Shown here in pieces: positions 46,458-56,284 of a stretch of DNA of 64,000 bases (its first letter is position 1; every line of letters begins with the position of its first letter). A program made the position numbers and the translations under genes. Source of the DNA: Methanosarcina barkeri MS. Its GTDB lineage: Archaea; Halobacteriota; Methanosarcinia; Methanosarcinales; Methanosarcinaceae. The notes below the pieces were generated by a model. It was not told the DNA's origin. It saw nothing but the letters and a program-made list of their open reading frames with translations, and ran no database searches. The DNA is taken from positions 979,168-1,043,167 of the forward strand of contig NZ_CP009528.1 of NCBI RefSeq assembly GCF_000970025.1, in the 5' to 3' direction.

Positions 46458-47579
46458 TTGTCCAAAGTTGCGTTAATAACTGGAATTACAGGTCAAGATG
46501 GCGCTTATCTTGCTGAATTTTTACTTGAAAAAGGATACATTGTGCATGGAATCAAGCGGCGATCTTCTTCTTTTAACACGGCAAGAATTGATCATCTTTA
46601 CAAAGATCCCCATGAGAGAAATGTTAATTTTTTCATGCATTATGGGGATTTGACAGATTCTACCAATCTAATTCGCATAATTCAGGAAGTTCAACCTGAT
46701 GAAATATACAATCTTGCAGCCCAGAGCCACGTTCAGGTATCTTTTGAGACTCCAGAGTATACGGCAAATTCTGATGCCATAGGAACTCTCAGGATACTGG
46801 AGGCTATACGCATTCTGGGTTTTGAAAAGAAAACAAAATTTTACCAGGCTTCTACCAGTGAACTCTATGGAAAAGTTCGGGAAATCCCTCAGAAAGAAAC
46901 TACTCCTTTTTGCCCAAGAAGCCCGTATGCAGTAGCTAAACTGTACGCATACTGGATTACGGTCAACTACCGGGAAGCCTATGGTATTTTTGCATGTAAT
47001 GGAATTCTTTTCAACCACGAATCTCCAATCCGTGGTGAAACTTTTGTGACACGAAAAATCACAATGGCGGCTACAAGGATAAAATACGGCATGCAGGATA
47101 GGCTTTACCTCGGAAACCTTGATTCAAAAAGAGATTGGGGCTTTGCAAAAGATTACGTCGAAGCCATGTGGCTGATGCTCCAGCAAGAAGGGCCCGACGA
47201 TTACGTTATAGCAACGGGCGAAACTCACTCTGTCCGGGAATTTATTGAACTTACATTCAAAGAACTCGGAATCGAGATAATCTGGCAAGGAAAAGGAGAA
47301 GAAGAAGTCGGAATCGATGCCATTACAAACAAAGTCTTAGTTGAAGTAGATCCTGAGTATTATAGACCCACTGAAGTAGAAGTTTTGATTGGTGATTCAT
47401 CAAAAGCCAGAAGAAAACTTGGCTGGAAACCAAAAGTCAGACTGGAAGAACTGGTAAAGATGATGGTAAAGTCCGATGAAGAAGAAGTCCTGAAAAGTTA
47501 TCCTGCAGAGAAATTAGCTTCCAGCCCGGAAACTGAGGAAGATTCAATAAAATCAGAATTAGATATTAGGAGTTTATAA
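46458..47579 (+). CDS. gmd: GDP-mannose 4,6-dehydratase
   Basis: 373 aa from a TTG at 46458 ([20 protein letters not shown]), preferred because TGAGGA lies 8 nt before it; an ATG at 46428 would add 10 residues and lacks an SD. Makes GDP-4-keto-6-deoxymannose. NADP-binding [10 protein letters not shown], the TSELYGKV loop and the catalytic [12 protein letters not shown] are present, as is [17 protein letters not shown], which is diagnostic for Gmd. The next gene is fcl, 53 nt downstream, so the pair makes GDP-fucose. The C-terminal tail is somewhat longer than usual. Confidence 0.93.
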   Translation: MSKVALITGITGQDGAYLAEFLLEKGYIVHGIKRRSSSFNTARIDHLYKDPHERNVNFFMHYGDLTDSTNLIRIIQEVQPDEIYNLAAQSHVQVSFETPEYTANSDAIGTLRILEAIRILGFEKKTKFYQASTSELYGKVREIPQKETTPFCPRSPYAVAKLYAYWITVNYREAYGIFACNGILFNHESPIRGETFVTRKITMAATRIKYGMQDRLYLGNLDSKRDWGFAKDYVEAMWLMLQQEGPDDYVIATGETHSVREFIELTFKELGIEIIWQGKGEEEVGIDAITNKVLVEVDPEYYRPTEVEVLIGDSSKARRKLGWKPKVRLEELVKMMVKSDEEEVLKSYPAEKLASSPETEEDSIKSELDIRSL

Positions 47580-47632
47580 ATTTCAGAACAGTACCGTAAA
47601 AGGTAAAATTCTTTTTAAATAAAGGCGATAGA

Positions 47633-48571
47633 ATGGAAAAAGAATCAAAAATTTATGTAGCCGGACATAGGGGCCTTGTAGGTTCAGCCCTTAAAAGAAA
47701 ACTTGAATCAAAAGGCTACACCAACCTTATTTTTCGTACCCATAAAGAACTAGATCTTATAAACCAGCAAGCTGTAAATGAATTCTTTGAACAGGAAAAG
47801 CCTGAATATGTCTTCTTAGCCGCAGCAAAAGTGGGTGGAATTCTTGCCAACAGCACCTATCCTGCCGAATTTATCTACGAAAACCTGATGATTGAATCAA
47901 ATATTATCCACGCTGCCTACAAATGTGGTGTGAAAAAGTTGCTTTTCCTTGGCTCTTCCTGTATTTACCCAAAACTTGCACCTCAGCCTCTTAAAGAAGA
48001 ATATCTATTGACTGGCTCTCTTGAAGAGACAAATGAAGCCTATGCAATATCTAAGATTGCCGGAATCAGGCTCTGCAAACATTACAATCAGCAGTATGGA
48101 ACTAATTTCATTTCTGTGATGCCGACAAACCTCTACGGACCTAATGATAATTTTGATCTTGAAACTTCCCATGTGATGCCTGCACTGATCAGGAAATTCC
48201 ATGAGGCGAAGGTAAATAACAAACCTGAAGTTGTTGTGTGGGGTACAGGCAAGCCTCTTAGGGAGTTCATGCATGTGGATGATATGGCTGATGCATGTGT
48301 GTTTTTGATGGAAAACTATGATTTTTCTGAGGTTGGAGAGTTTGTAAATATAGGGGTTGGAGAGGATGTTACAATCAGCGAACTTGTAGAATTAATAAAA
48401 AAGATTGTAGGGTTTGAAGGGAAGATTAATTATGATACTTCAAAGCCTGATGGGACTCCAAGGAAGTTGATGGATGTTTCGAGGTTGAATGGATTGGGGT
48501 GGAAAGCCAAAATTTCACTTGAAGATGGAATTAAAGAAACTTATGAGTGGTATCAAAATCAAATCAAGTGA
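47633..48571 (+). CDS. fcl: GDP-L-fucose synthase
   Basis: 312 aa. Epimerises and reduces the Gmd product to GDP-L-fucose with NADPH. Visible: [18 protein letters not shown] (dinucleotide loop), [18 protein letters not shown] (active-site Ser/Cys), [13 protein letters not shown] (YxxxK) and [18 protein letters not shown]. Full length. Follows gmd in the same unit. Fucose or a derived 6-deoxyhexose is therefore expected in the envelope glycan. Confidence 0.95.
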   Translation: MEKESKIYVAGHRGLVGSALKRKLESKGYTNLIFRTHKELDLINQQAVNEFFEQEKPEYVFLAAAKVGGILANSTYPAEFIYENLMIESNIIHAAYKCGVKKLLFLGSSCIYPKLAPQPLKEEYLLTGSLEETNEAYAISKIAGIRLCKHYNQQYGTNFISVMPTNLYGPNDNFDLETSHVMPALIRKFHEAKVNNKPEVVVWGTGKPLREFMHVDDMADACVFLMENYDFSEVGEFVNIGVGEDVTISELVELIKKIVGFEGKINYDTSKPDGTPRKLMDVSRLNGLGWKAKISLEDGIKETYEWYQNQIK

Positions 48572-48804
48572 AAGGTTTTGATTGTATATAAATGAGGAAT
48601 CGAACAGAATAAAATCCACAAAAAAGAAAAATGGTATCCTCTTTAAATTTTATGGGTAAGAATAAATTTCACGTATTTGCAGAAAATTTAAGAATTTAAT
48701 CAAGTCTGAGAAACAACCTCAAGCTATTAATTCAACTTTATAACTGTGTGATGAAATTGATGCATATTTCTCAGGTTGGAAAATTCTCCATTGAATTGAA
48801 GAGG

Positions 48805-49555
48805 ATACTATAAATTTACTGAAATTATTCTGAAGGATGCCAATAGTTGAGGAATAATGTTATAGGTCACCCTTTTCGTAAAAATGAACATAAACTTAAG
48901 TGATTTTGCTAAAGGCCTGAAAATATAGCTTCATAAATATAAATTTCCATGAAGAATGTCTCGCAAAGTATAACTTGAGACTCCAAAAAATTTATCCTGC
49001 AAACCTTACGGCATCTTCTCACATATTTTATATATGATATTCGCATTTGAAAAAGTAATTTCCAAAATATCCACAATCCAAGACTACTCGCGGCAACTTC
49101 TAACTAAATTATGAAAAACCGGAGGAAAACAGCAAGGATTGATCGGCAGCTTTAATCGGGAATTACGGCTTTTTTACGGCATATTTATCAGGCCTGCTTT
49201 AAATGCAATAAAACTTCTGTAAAAGCCATAAAGTCAAGGTTAGAGTATATAGAATAATCAAAAGAGTATCTGGGATTAAAGCTTCTGCTGAAATATTAGC
49301 ATAACTTGGTAAGTAATTGACTGATTTGTTCCTTAATTCTCTTTTGATTTTACTCATGTCATTTCTAACAAGTTTACCTACTTTTGTTGAGAAATCTTCA
49401 ACAGATTTGTCTCTCTAAATCGAAATTTCAAACTGAATCGGCATATATATAAAGTTAAAAAATAATTAAGTTTACTACTGAAATCTTTAAATTTGCTACA
49501 AAAATTTGCAAAAAATTAAAAACTTTGCACTTCTACAATTTAATAAATTGTGTAA
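48805..49555. repeat. Long duplicated intergenic region, copy B (uninterrupted)
   Basis: Partner of 43865-45775. It keeps the uninterrupted target ATTTGTT at 49324-49330 and so serves as the empty-site reference for the IS in copy A. No intact gene in it. Confidence 0.8.
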
Positions 49556-50031
49556 GATAACTATGAGCAAAAAATTCAGGGGACTACTACCTGAGTAGCA
49601 AAAATAACGATCTAAATGAGAGGTATCTAACAGGGGTTTTGTAAGGAGTTAAGCAAAAATGGGTCTGCATATATTTACTATTATTTTATTGTATTTGCTA
49701 TGATGGCTGGTGTACTGATCGCAGATCTACTTAATTTGGACATAGATCGGAAACCAAACGGAAAATTTGTATTAGGTATGGGTCTTTATATAGTCTCTCT
49801 AAATAACTGTCACAAAATAAATTATACATATTGTTTATAACATTTATTTTTCAGTTGGTGATAACGATCTGAAAAATCAAGGCATTCAATTGAAGTCTGT
49901 GCATAATTTGTTCTGCGACGACCCTAAGTCAGAGAAAAAGAATATTTTAGTTATTTTTATGTAAGTATTGTTACTATTCTATGAAAATTAAAGAGAAAAT
50001 GGGATTTTCCGGCGCAGGCAAGGTAAAAACT
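49556..50031 (+). other. Intergenic region before wecB with a possible small membrane ORF
   Basis: A 46-codon frame at 49700-49840 (MMAGVLIADLLNLDIDRKPN) continues open upstream as hydrophobic codons and looks like the tail of a membrane protein or a short gene. No family recognised. The last 50 nt (from 49981) are the wecB leader that recurs at 27.3 and 46.3 kb. Confidence 0.35.
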
Positions 50032-51159
50032 ATGAAGATTGCAATCATTCTTGGCACAAGGCCTGAGATTATAAAAATGAGCCCCATTATAAGGCAATGT
50101 GAAAAACAGGGCATTGACTATTATATTCTCCACACAGGTCAGCATTACAGCTACGAAATGGACAAAATCTTTTTTGAGCAGTTAAAACTCCCGCAGGCGA
50201 AGTACAATCTTGATGTAGGCTCCGGCAAGCATGGAGAACAAACAGGAAAAATGCTTGTAGCCATCGAAGAAATACTGATTAAAGACAGACCGGATATTGT
50301 GCTTGTCCAGGGAGATACAAATACTGTCCTTGCCGGGGCTCTTGCAGCTTCCAAACTTCAAATCAAAATCGGGCACGTGGAAGCAGGCTTGAGATCTTTT
50401 GATTGTACTATGCCCGAAGAAACAAACAGGATCATTGCAGACCATATTTCAGATTACCTCTTTGCCCCTACCGAGACTTCAAGAAAGTACCTGCTAAACG
50501 AAGGGATTCCCAATGAAAAAATCTTTGTTACAGGAAATACGGTCGTTGATGCAGCCTATCAGAACCTTGAGATTTCTAAGAACGGAGTAGATATCCTTAA
50601 AGAGCTCGGCTTAAAGGAAAAAGAATATTTTGCAGCCACAGCCCACCGTGCTGAAAACGTGGACAACACAGAACGCCTAGGGAGAATCCTTTCCGGTTTT
50701 TCGCAGATTTACAAAGAATTCGGCCTTCCTATAATTTTCCCAGCCCATCCAAGAACTGTGAAAATGATCAAGGAATTTGGTTTTGAAATTCCTGAAGGAA
50801 CAAGGTTGATTGAACCTCTTGGATATCTGGAATTTTTACAGATTGAAAGCGGGGCAAGAATGATCCTGACCGATAGTGGAGGCGTGCAGGAAGAAAGCTG
50901 TATACTAAAAGTCCCTTGCGTGACGCTTCGAGACAATACAGAAAGGCCTGAGACGGTGGATGTAGGTGCAAATATTGTTGCTGAAAGTGGAGAAAACATC
51001 ATTGAATGCACAAAAAAAATGCTTGAATCCAATCTTGAGTGGGAAAATCCATATGGAGAAGGAAATGCTGCAGAACTAACTCTTCAGAATACAGTGACTG
51101 GTTACGGCATTGAATTCCGTAAAATTAAGAATTCTGAACAAATTCAATACTGGAGATAA
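50032..51159 (+). CDS. wecB: UDP-N-acetylglucosamine 2-epimerase (non-hydrolysing)
   Basis: 375 aa. Converts UDP-GlcNAc to UDP-ManNAc. Typical motifs: KIAIILGTRPEIIKMSPIIR, HTGQHYSYEMDKIFFEQL, VQGDTNTVLAGALAA, HVEAGLRSFDCTMPEETNR, and LTDSGGVQEESCILKVPCVT. The ATG at 50032 gives the family N-terminus; 49981 adds a 17-residue basic leader. A wecC tail remnant follows at 51269, so an original wecB-wecC pair (ManNAc uronate) has been broken here. Confidence 0.94.
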   Translation: MKIAIILGTRPEIIKMSPIIRQCEKQGIDYYILHTGQHYSYEMDKIFFEQLKLPQAKYNLDVGSGKHGEQTGKMLVAIEEILIKDRPDIVLVQGDTNTVLAGALAASKLQIKIGHVEAGLRSFDCTMPEETNRIIADHISDYLFAPTETSRKYLLNEGIPNEKIFVTGNTVVDAAYQNLEISKNGVDILKELGLKEKEYFAATAHRAENVDNTERLGRILSGFSQIYKEFGLPIIFPAHPRTVKMIKEFGFEIPEGTRLIEPLGYLEFLQIESGARMILTDSGGVQEESCILKVPCVTLRDNTERPETVDVGANIVAESGENIIECTKKMLESNLEWENPYGEGNAAELTLQNTVTGYGIEFRKIKNSEQIQYWR

Positions 51160-51268
51160 CAAGATAGAAATAATAAATGCTATTTTTAAAAGGTGGAAAA
51201 AGGAATATTAAAAATCTACGAGGCGGATGCTGTGGTGATTTTTACGAAACAGTGCATACTTTTATTTG

Positions 51269-51399
51269 AAGGCTGAGTGGCTTAAAGAGCTTACTGGAAA
51301 AGAGAGTCTAGTTATTCTGGATGGAATATAGTTGAACCGAATGAGTTTATTGAAAATGGTTTTGTTTATACGAAAATTGTGAGAGTAGATCAAAACTAA
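51269..51399 (+). pseudogene. C-terminal remnant of UDP-ManNAc dehydrogenase (wecC-like)
   Basis: KAEWLKELTGKESLVILDG in one frame, then (one-base shift) VEPNEFIENGFVYTKIVRVD in another, ends at TAA 51397-51399. The order matches the extreme C-terminus of nucleotide-sugar dehydrogenases. The rest of the gene is missing. The gap 51160-51468 has no other feature. Confidence 0.72.
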
Positions 51400-51468
51400 A
51401 ATGAGATCGTTTGAGTAGGGAATCACAATTTTAGAAGTAAGTTTAGTTTTATAAAATCCTGAAAAAGG

Positions 51469-52524
51469 ATGAACACAATGTATAAGAAATTAAAAGAAAA
51501 CAAGGAACTTTGGGATCTCTTTACCAGAAAGGAAGAATACGATCTGACCTTTCGTGATATGTATGAGAGATTTCCGTACTATCTAGGCAGCCAAAGAAAT
51601 ATTTTTGAACCCAGTGTTTCCAAATTTCTGTTAGAAAATGGGCTGAGACCGCAGTATCCGGACAGAAAACAGTTTGCTGTTTGCCTTACACACGACATTG
51701 ACATTGTTCATCCAGGTAGATTGTACCCAATATTTGGAGCCGCAAGATCTTTTGTTAAAGGAAATTTAACAGATGCTATAAAAATCCCCTTTTCTATACT
51801 TGACAAAAAACGAAATCCTTTCTGGAACTTTAAGGAAATAATGGAGCTAGAAGCAAAATATGATGCAAAATCCAGCTTTTATTTTTTAACTCTGGAATCC
51901 GGAGAGAGCGACTACAGCTATAATATAGAGGATATCGAAGATGAATTAAAGACTATATCAGAAAATGGATGGGAAGTTGGTCTCCACGGAGGACATGAAT
52001 CTTACAACAGTTTTGAGGACGTCAAGAAAAAAAAGCAAAAGCTTGAGAAGGTTCTCGGCAAAGAAGTAATTGGATACAGAAATCACTACTTAAGATTTAA
52101 GGTACCGAATACTTGGGAATTATTGAGTAAAGCAGGCTTCAAATACGACTCTACATTTGGATACGCTGATTGTGCAGGATTTAGGAATGGAATGTGCCAT
52201 CCGTTCAAACCTATTAATGTGAATACTGGACAACAGATCGACATTCTTGAGATCCCTCTGACAATCATGGATTGTACTTTATTTAAAGATTACATGCGAC
52301 TTGATTTTAAAAAGGCATGGGAATTCACAAAAAGTCTGATTGATACTGTTGAGCAGTGTAATGGTGTAATTACAATCTTATGGCATAATACATACATGCA
52401 GGAGGAGAATTTGAAATTTTATGAGAAAATTTTGGAATACTGTTCAGAGAAAAGAGCTTGGATGACGAGTGGTGAAGAAATTGCATTTTGTAAAAACAAT
52501 ATATTTTGTAAAAACAATATATAA
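51469..52524 (+). CDS. NodB-like polysaccharide deacetylase
   Basis: 351 aa (348 if the ATG at 51478, better spaced from AAGG, is used). The deacetylase core shows FAVCLTHDIDIVHPGR (the Asp and metal site), GWEVGLHGGHESYN (metal His residues), IGYRNHYLRF and TILWHNTYMQEENL. Such proteins remove N-acetyl groups from surface amino sugars, or act as paralogues near ATP-grasp genes. No signal peptide, so it acts in the cytoplasm. The C-terminus has a tandem duplication of FCKNNI. 45 nt before the ATP-grasp gene. Confidence 0.85.
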   Translation: MNTMYKKLKENKELWDLFTRKEEYDLTFRDMYERFPYYLGSQRNIFEPSVSKFLLENGLRPQYPDRKQFAVCLTHDIDIVHPGRLYPIFGAARSFVKGNLTDAIKIPFSILDKKRNPFWNFKEIMELEAKYDAKSSFYFLTLESGESDYSYNIEDIEDELKTISENGWEVGLHGGHESYNSFEDVKKKKQKLEKVLGKEVIGYRNHYLRFKVPNTWELLSKAGFKYDSTFGYADCAGFRNGMCHPFKPINVNTGQQIDILEIPLTIMDCTLFKDYMRLDFKKAWEFTKSLIDTVEQCNGVITILWHNTYMQEENLKFYEKILEYCSEKRAWMTSGEEIAFCKNNIFCKNNI

Positions 52525-52569
52525 TGTCAAGAATTTTACTAATTCACACATGAATAGTTGGTGTAATTA

Positions 52570-53754
52570 ATGAAAGTGTTAATTACTGATGGAGAGTTTA
52601 AACATAGTCTTGCAGCTGTTAGAGCTCTTGGAAAACAGGGAATTGAAGTCATATCTTCATCAATGTATGAACGAAATATGTCTTTTTATTCGAAATATTG
52701 TAATAAACAGTATTTATATTCAGATCAAATTAATGAAAAAGTGTTTATCTCAAACCTTATAGACATAATTAAACAAGAAAGTTGCGATGTATTGTTGCCC
52801 ATTGGATTTAAAAGTTGTATGAAGATTTCAAAATATCAGCAAACTTTGGAACAATACGTAAAAGTCCCACTTCCAAATTATGAATTTATGCTCATAGCAT
52901 CTGATAAAAATAAAACGATTAAATTTGCGATGGAAATGGGTATTCCCACACCAAAAACAATATTTCCTATGTCAATAGAAGAGGTAAAAAAAATTTCAAA
53001 TGATCTTCAATATCCTGTCGTAATTAAAGCACCGGAAGAATCAGGATCTGTAAAGTATGCAAATAATGAAAAGGAATTAATGATATTATATACACAAGTA
53101 TGTATTTCCCATCCACAACAAATAGAATCCGGAAAGTTTCCACAAATTCAAGAATATATTCCTGGTGAAGGATACGGTTTTTTTGCACTTTTCAATCATG
53201 GTGAACCTAGAGCAATTTTTGCGCATAAGAGACTTCATGAATATCCACCTACTGGTGGACCAAGTACAATGGCGCAAAGCATTTATGATCCAGATCTAAA
53301 TGCAATTGGTTTAAGACTTCTAAAATCTCTCTCTTGGCATGGGGTGGCAATGGTAGAGTTTAAAAAAGATATCAGAGATAACACATTTAAATTAATAGAA
53401 ATTAACCCAAAATTTTGGGGTTCCTTAGATCTTGCAATTGCATCTGGAGTTAATTTTCCATATCTTGCAGTTAAGATGTGTATAGATGGAGATATTAAAC
53501 CCGTTTTTGAATATAATAATAATTTGATATTTAAATGGATGTTCCCAGATTTCGTATATTCCATCGCAAATAATTGTTTAGGAAATTATTTCGTTAATTT
53601 ATTTAATAAAAATATCACAAATGACTTGGATTATAACGATATAAAACCAAATTTATTTCAATTTATTGATACAGTCTCGGAAATATATTTAAGAATAAAA
53701 AAGAAAAACTTAAGATATCCACATGGCAAACCGGAGATTGAACATGATCATTGA
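52570..53754 (+). CDS. ATP-grasp carboligase (COG3919-like)
   Basis: 394 aa. An N-terminal pre-grasp domain starts KVLITDGEFKHSLAAVRALG. The ATP-grasp core contains YPVVIKAPEESGSVKYANN, FPQIQEYIPGEGYGFFALFN and the metal-binding IEINPKFWGSLDLAI. Such enzymes join a carboxylate to an amine through an acyl-phosphate. Here it could amidate a uronic or muramic acid with an amino acid or amino sugar (inference). The last 11 nt overlap the PHP gene start. Confidence 0.85.
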   Translation: MKVLITDGEFKHSLAAVRALGKQGIEVISSSMYERNMSFYSKYCNKQYLYSDQINEKVFISNLIDIIKQESCDVLLPIGFKSCMKISKYQQTLEQYVKVPLPNYEFMLIASDKNKTIKFAMEMGIPTPKTIFPMSIEEVKKISNDLQYPVVIKAPEESGSVKYANNEKELMILYTQVCISHPQQIESGKFPQIQEYIPGEGYGFFALFNHGEPRAIFAHKRLHEYPPTGGPSTMAQSIYDPDLNAIGLRLLKSLSWHGVAMVEFKKDIRDNTFKLIEINPKFWGSLDLAIASGVNFPYLAVKMCIDGDIKPVFEYNNNLIFKWMFPDFVYSIANNCLGNYFVNLFNKNITNDLDYNDIKPNLFQFIDTVSEIYLRIKKKNLRYPHGKPEIEHDH

Positions 53755-54428
53755 TTTACATATACATTCAAAGTATTCTTTTGATTCAATACAGTCTCCT
53801 TCTAAGATAATAAAAATTGCAAAAAAAAAACCTAGATGGAATTGCGATAACTGATCACGGTACAATAAAAGGAGGACTTGAAGCTAAAAAGATAAACAAA
53901 GATCCTAATTTAATAGTAATAGTTGGATGTGAGATAAATACAGAGATTGGGGATATTATAGGTCTTTTTTTGAATAAAGAAATAAATTCAAGAAATAGCA
54001 TGGAAGTAATAAGAGAAATTAAAGCACAAGATGGAATTGTAGTACTTCCTCATCCCTACAGAGGTCATAAATTAAATGAAGAGTTATTAAACTCTGTTGA
54101 TGCCATTGAAGGATTTAACGCCAGAAGTACTATAGAAGAAAATGAAAAAGGGATGGAATTAGCCAAAAAGTACAATAAACCAATTGTTGCGGGAAGTGAT
54201 GCCCATTTCACTTCAGAAATTGGGAATGCTAAATGCTGCATTAATGAAGAGATTGGAGATTTAAAACTCGCTTTGTTATCTCATAAGAAAATATATTGTA
54301 ATCCAAGTCCTCAGCATTATAAAGAGATCAGCCAAATTATAAAATCATTTAAAATGAGAAAAATAAAAAAAATTCCGTTTCAAATCATATATTTAGCACA
54401 CAACTTGATAAAGAGAGAATTTATATGA
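53744..54428 (+). pseudogene. PHP-domain phosphoesterase, frameshifted in an A10 tract
   Basis: The ATG at 53744 (GGAGA 6-7 nt upstream) starts MIIDLHIHSKYSFDSIQSPS, with the PHP metal motif HxH. The frame breaks at ten A (53821-53830); with nine A it would continue as KKNLDGIAITDHGTIKGGLE. Later motifs VLPHPYRGHK and VAGSDAHFTSEIG are intact. Such proteins hydrolyse phosphate esters and often sit in polysaccharide clusters. The start overlaps the ATP-grasp gene by 11 nt, and the stop overlaps the pyruvyltransferase start (ATGA, 54425-54428). The break may be a sequencing error, slippage-based phase variation or a true mutation. Confidence 0.85.
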
Positions 54429-55720
54429 TAAACAAAACCATAGGACTTTTAGGTGCAATAGGGTATGACGACATGGGCGATGATGCATTGCTATTGGCGA
54501 ATCTCGATGCTTTAAAATCAAGGGAATATAATATTCTTATTTTTTCATATAGTGTATCTAGAACCACAAATCTTTTGATATCATATGGATTTTTACCAGA
54601 GAATAGTCTCTCCGATACTATTAAGATTGTCGACTCTTTTGATTATCTTAATCAAAAGATTATGTATAAGTATATAGATGTAGTATTAAATCGTCTGTGT
54701 AGAAATTCATCTGATATTTTCCAAACAATTAATCATAATCGAACTTTAAAAAAAATCACTAATAACATTAAGACCGAAAATAAACAAATCCCACACTTTA
54801 TCGAATACCTGACTAACATCAAAGAGTGTTCTTTGCTACTCTTTATTGGGGGAGGGTATATGAATAGATATTGGGGATGTAAAATATATCAATTTATAAG
54901 CACTCTTTCAATTGCTCACGAAGTTGGAATTCCATGCATTGCATCAGGCCAAACTTTCGGACCGCTTGATGATATACAGAAAAAAATTGTAAAAAAACAT
55001 ATTAATAAATTGGATTATATCTCAACTCGGGACATCAACCGGTCAAAAAAAAGGTTATTGGAACTTGGATTTGACGAAAATAAGATTATAGAAGGACCTG
55101 ATGATGCCATTTTTTTAAGCAAAAATATGAATTACATAAATAGATATGATTCCTCTTTCGTTGTTACTGTAAATTTTGGACTATTTTTAAAATACAGTAA
55201 GTATCCACTTGAATATATATACACTATTTTTGCACAATTTTTTGACTACCTGGTGGACAGCAAAAATGCTATTATTTTGAACATTTCGATGACCATTAGC
55301 GGTAAGGATATTGAGCAGGGATTATCGATACAAAGTAAAATGAAACATAAGGATAAGTTTTATTTTGTGCCTTTATACACTGATTTGAAAACAATTAAAG
55401 CAATTATTTCGACTTCCGATCTTGTTGTGAGTAGTCGGTTGCATCCAATCGTATTTTCGATTAGTGAAAGAAGACCCTATATTGGCATCTCCGGTGGTGG
55501 AGAATACTACAACTCTAAATTAATGGGTATCTCGGAAATTTACAGTTATATATCCGATAATCATATAATTGAAGCTGATAATTTGTCTCTAGATAAATTA
55601 AAAAATTTGTTATCTTCAACATTAAATGAAGATTATAGATTGAATAATATTTACGAATTAAATGAAACTAAAAGAAACAACTTTTTAAAGAAGGTGGACT
55701 CTTATTTTTATAAAAGCTAA
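54425..55720 (+). CDS. Polysaccharide pyruvyl transferase family protein
   Basis: 431 aa. Opens IGLLGAIGYDDMGDDALLLA with the PF04230-type G-x-x-N/D-x-GD loop, has LLLFIGGGYMNRYWGCKIYQ, then ASGQTFGPLD, and ends with VVSSRLHPIVFSISERRPYI. These enzymes add ketal pyruvate from PEP to surface sugars, giving them a negative charge. Translationally coupled to the PHP gene. Forms the last gene of the deacetylase/ATP-grasp/PHP operon, just before the outer transposable element. Confidence 0.85.
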   Translation: MINKTIGLLGAIGYDDMGDDALLLANLDALKSREYNILIFSYSVSRTTNLLISYGFLPENSLSDTIKIVDSFDYLNQKIMYKYIDVVLNRLCRNSSDIFQTINHNRTLKKITNNIKTENKQIPHFIEYLTNIKECSLLLFIGGGYMNRYWGCKIYQFISTLSIAHEVGIPCIASGQTFGPLDDIQKKIVKKHINKLDYISTRDINRSKKRLLELGFDENKIIEGPDDAIFLSKNMNYINRYDSSFVVTVNFGLFLKYSKYPLEYIYTIFAQFFDYLVDSKNAIILNISMTISGKDIEQGLSIQSKMKHKDKFYFVPLYTDLKTIKAIISTSDLVVSSRLHPIVFSISERRPYIGISGGGEYYNSKLMGISEIYSYISDNHIIEADNLSLDKLKNLLSSTLNEDYRLNNIYELNETKRNNFLKKVDSYFYKS

Positions 55721-55819
55721 TTTTTTTAGCTCTGCAGAAATTACGGTGCTCCTACATTAATTAGTTGATATTTTAAAGGATCTGTAATTTAGGAACGTTT
55801 GAAATATAAGTTCAAGTTT

Positions 55820-56188
55820 TCATTTCTGGAATTGCTCTATAATTCCATTTTCCCAGATAATCATCAAATACAATTTCATATTTTCCTTGAAGTTTTCACT
55901 TACTTTTCTTGCTGTTGCATAAACTTTATCCTTAATCGTCGAAACCACTTTCAGTCCTGTTGATGTAGAAGTCTTATCAATAAGGCTTTTAACCACATCA
56001 AGACTGCTGAAAACGGCACCCTTACAGGCAGCCGTTACATGGCAGAATAACTTATGTTCAATTGGATTATATTTCGAAGTGTATGGTGGATAGTGAGCCA
56101 TTCGAATTTCAATTCCAATTTCATTTACCAGCTTTTGTAAGTCTTCCTTGAAAATATAATGTCTACTTGAGTTGCTTCCACCACCATC
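55820..56188 (-). pseudogene. Outer transposase, C-terminal part (ISAzo13-like)
   Basis: After the IS21 insertion site the frame reads GGGSNSSRHYIFKEDLQKLV, then MAHYPPYTSKYNPIEHKLFC and DKTSTSTGLKV. This is the C-terminal catalytic region of ISAzo13-type transposases. Joined in frame with 60803-61095 after excision of IS21 (one copy of the 5-bp target), giving LADGGGSNSSR. Confidence 0.8.
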
Positions 56189-56284
56189 TGTCAACGGCGG
56201 TTTACTTTTCCCCACTTTTGGCGGTTTAGAATTCCCCACCTATTGATATAAAGTTTACTCAATTTTTCATGAATTAACTCAAAA

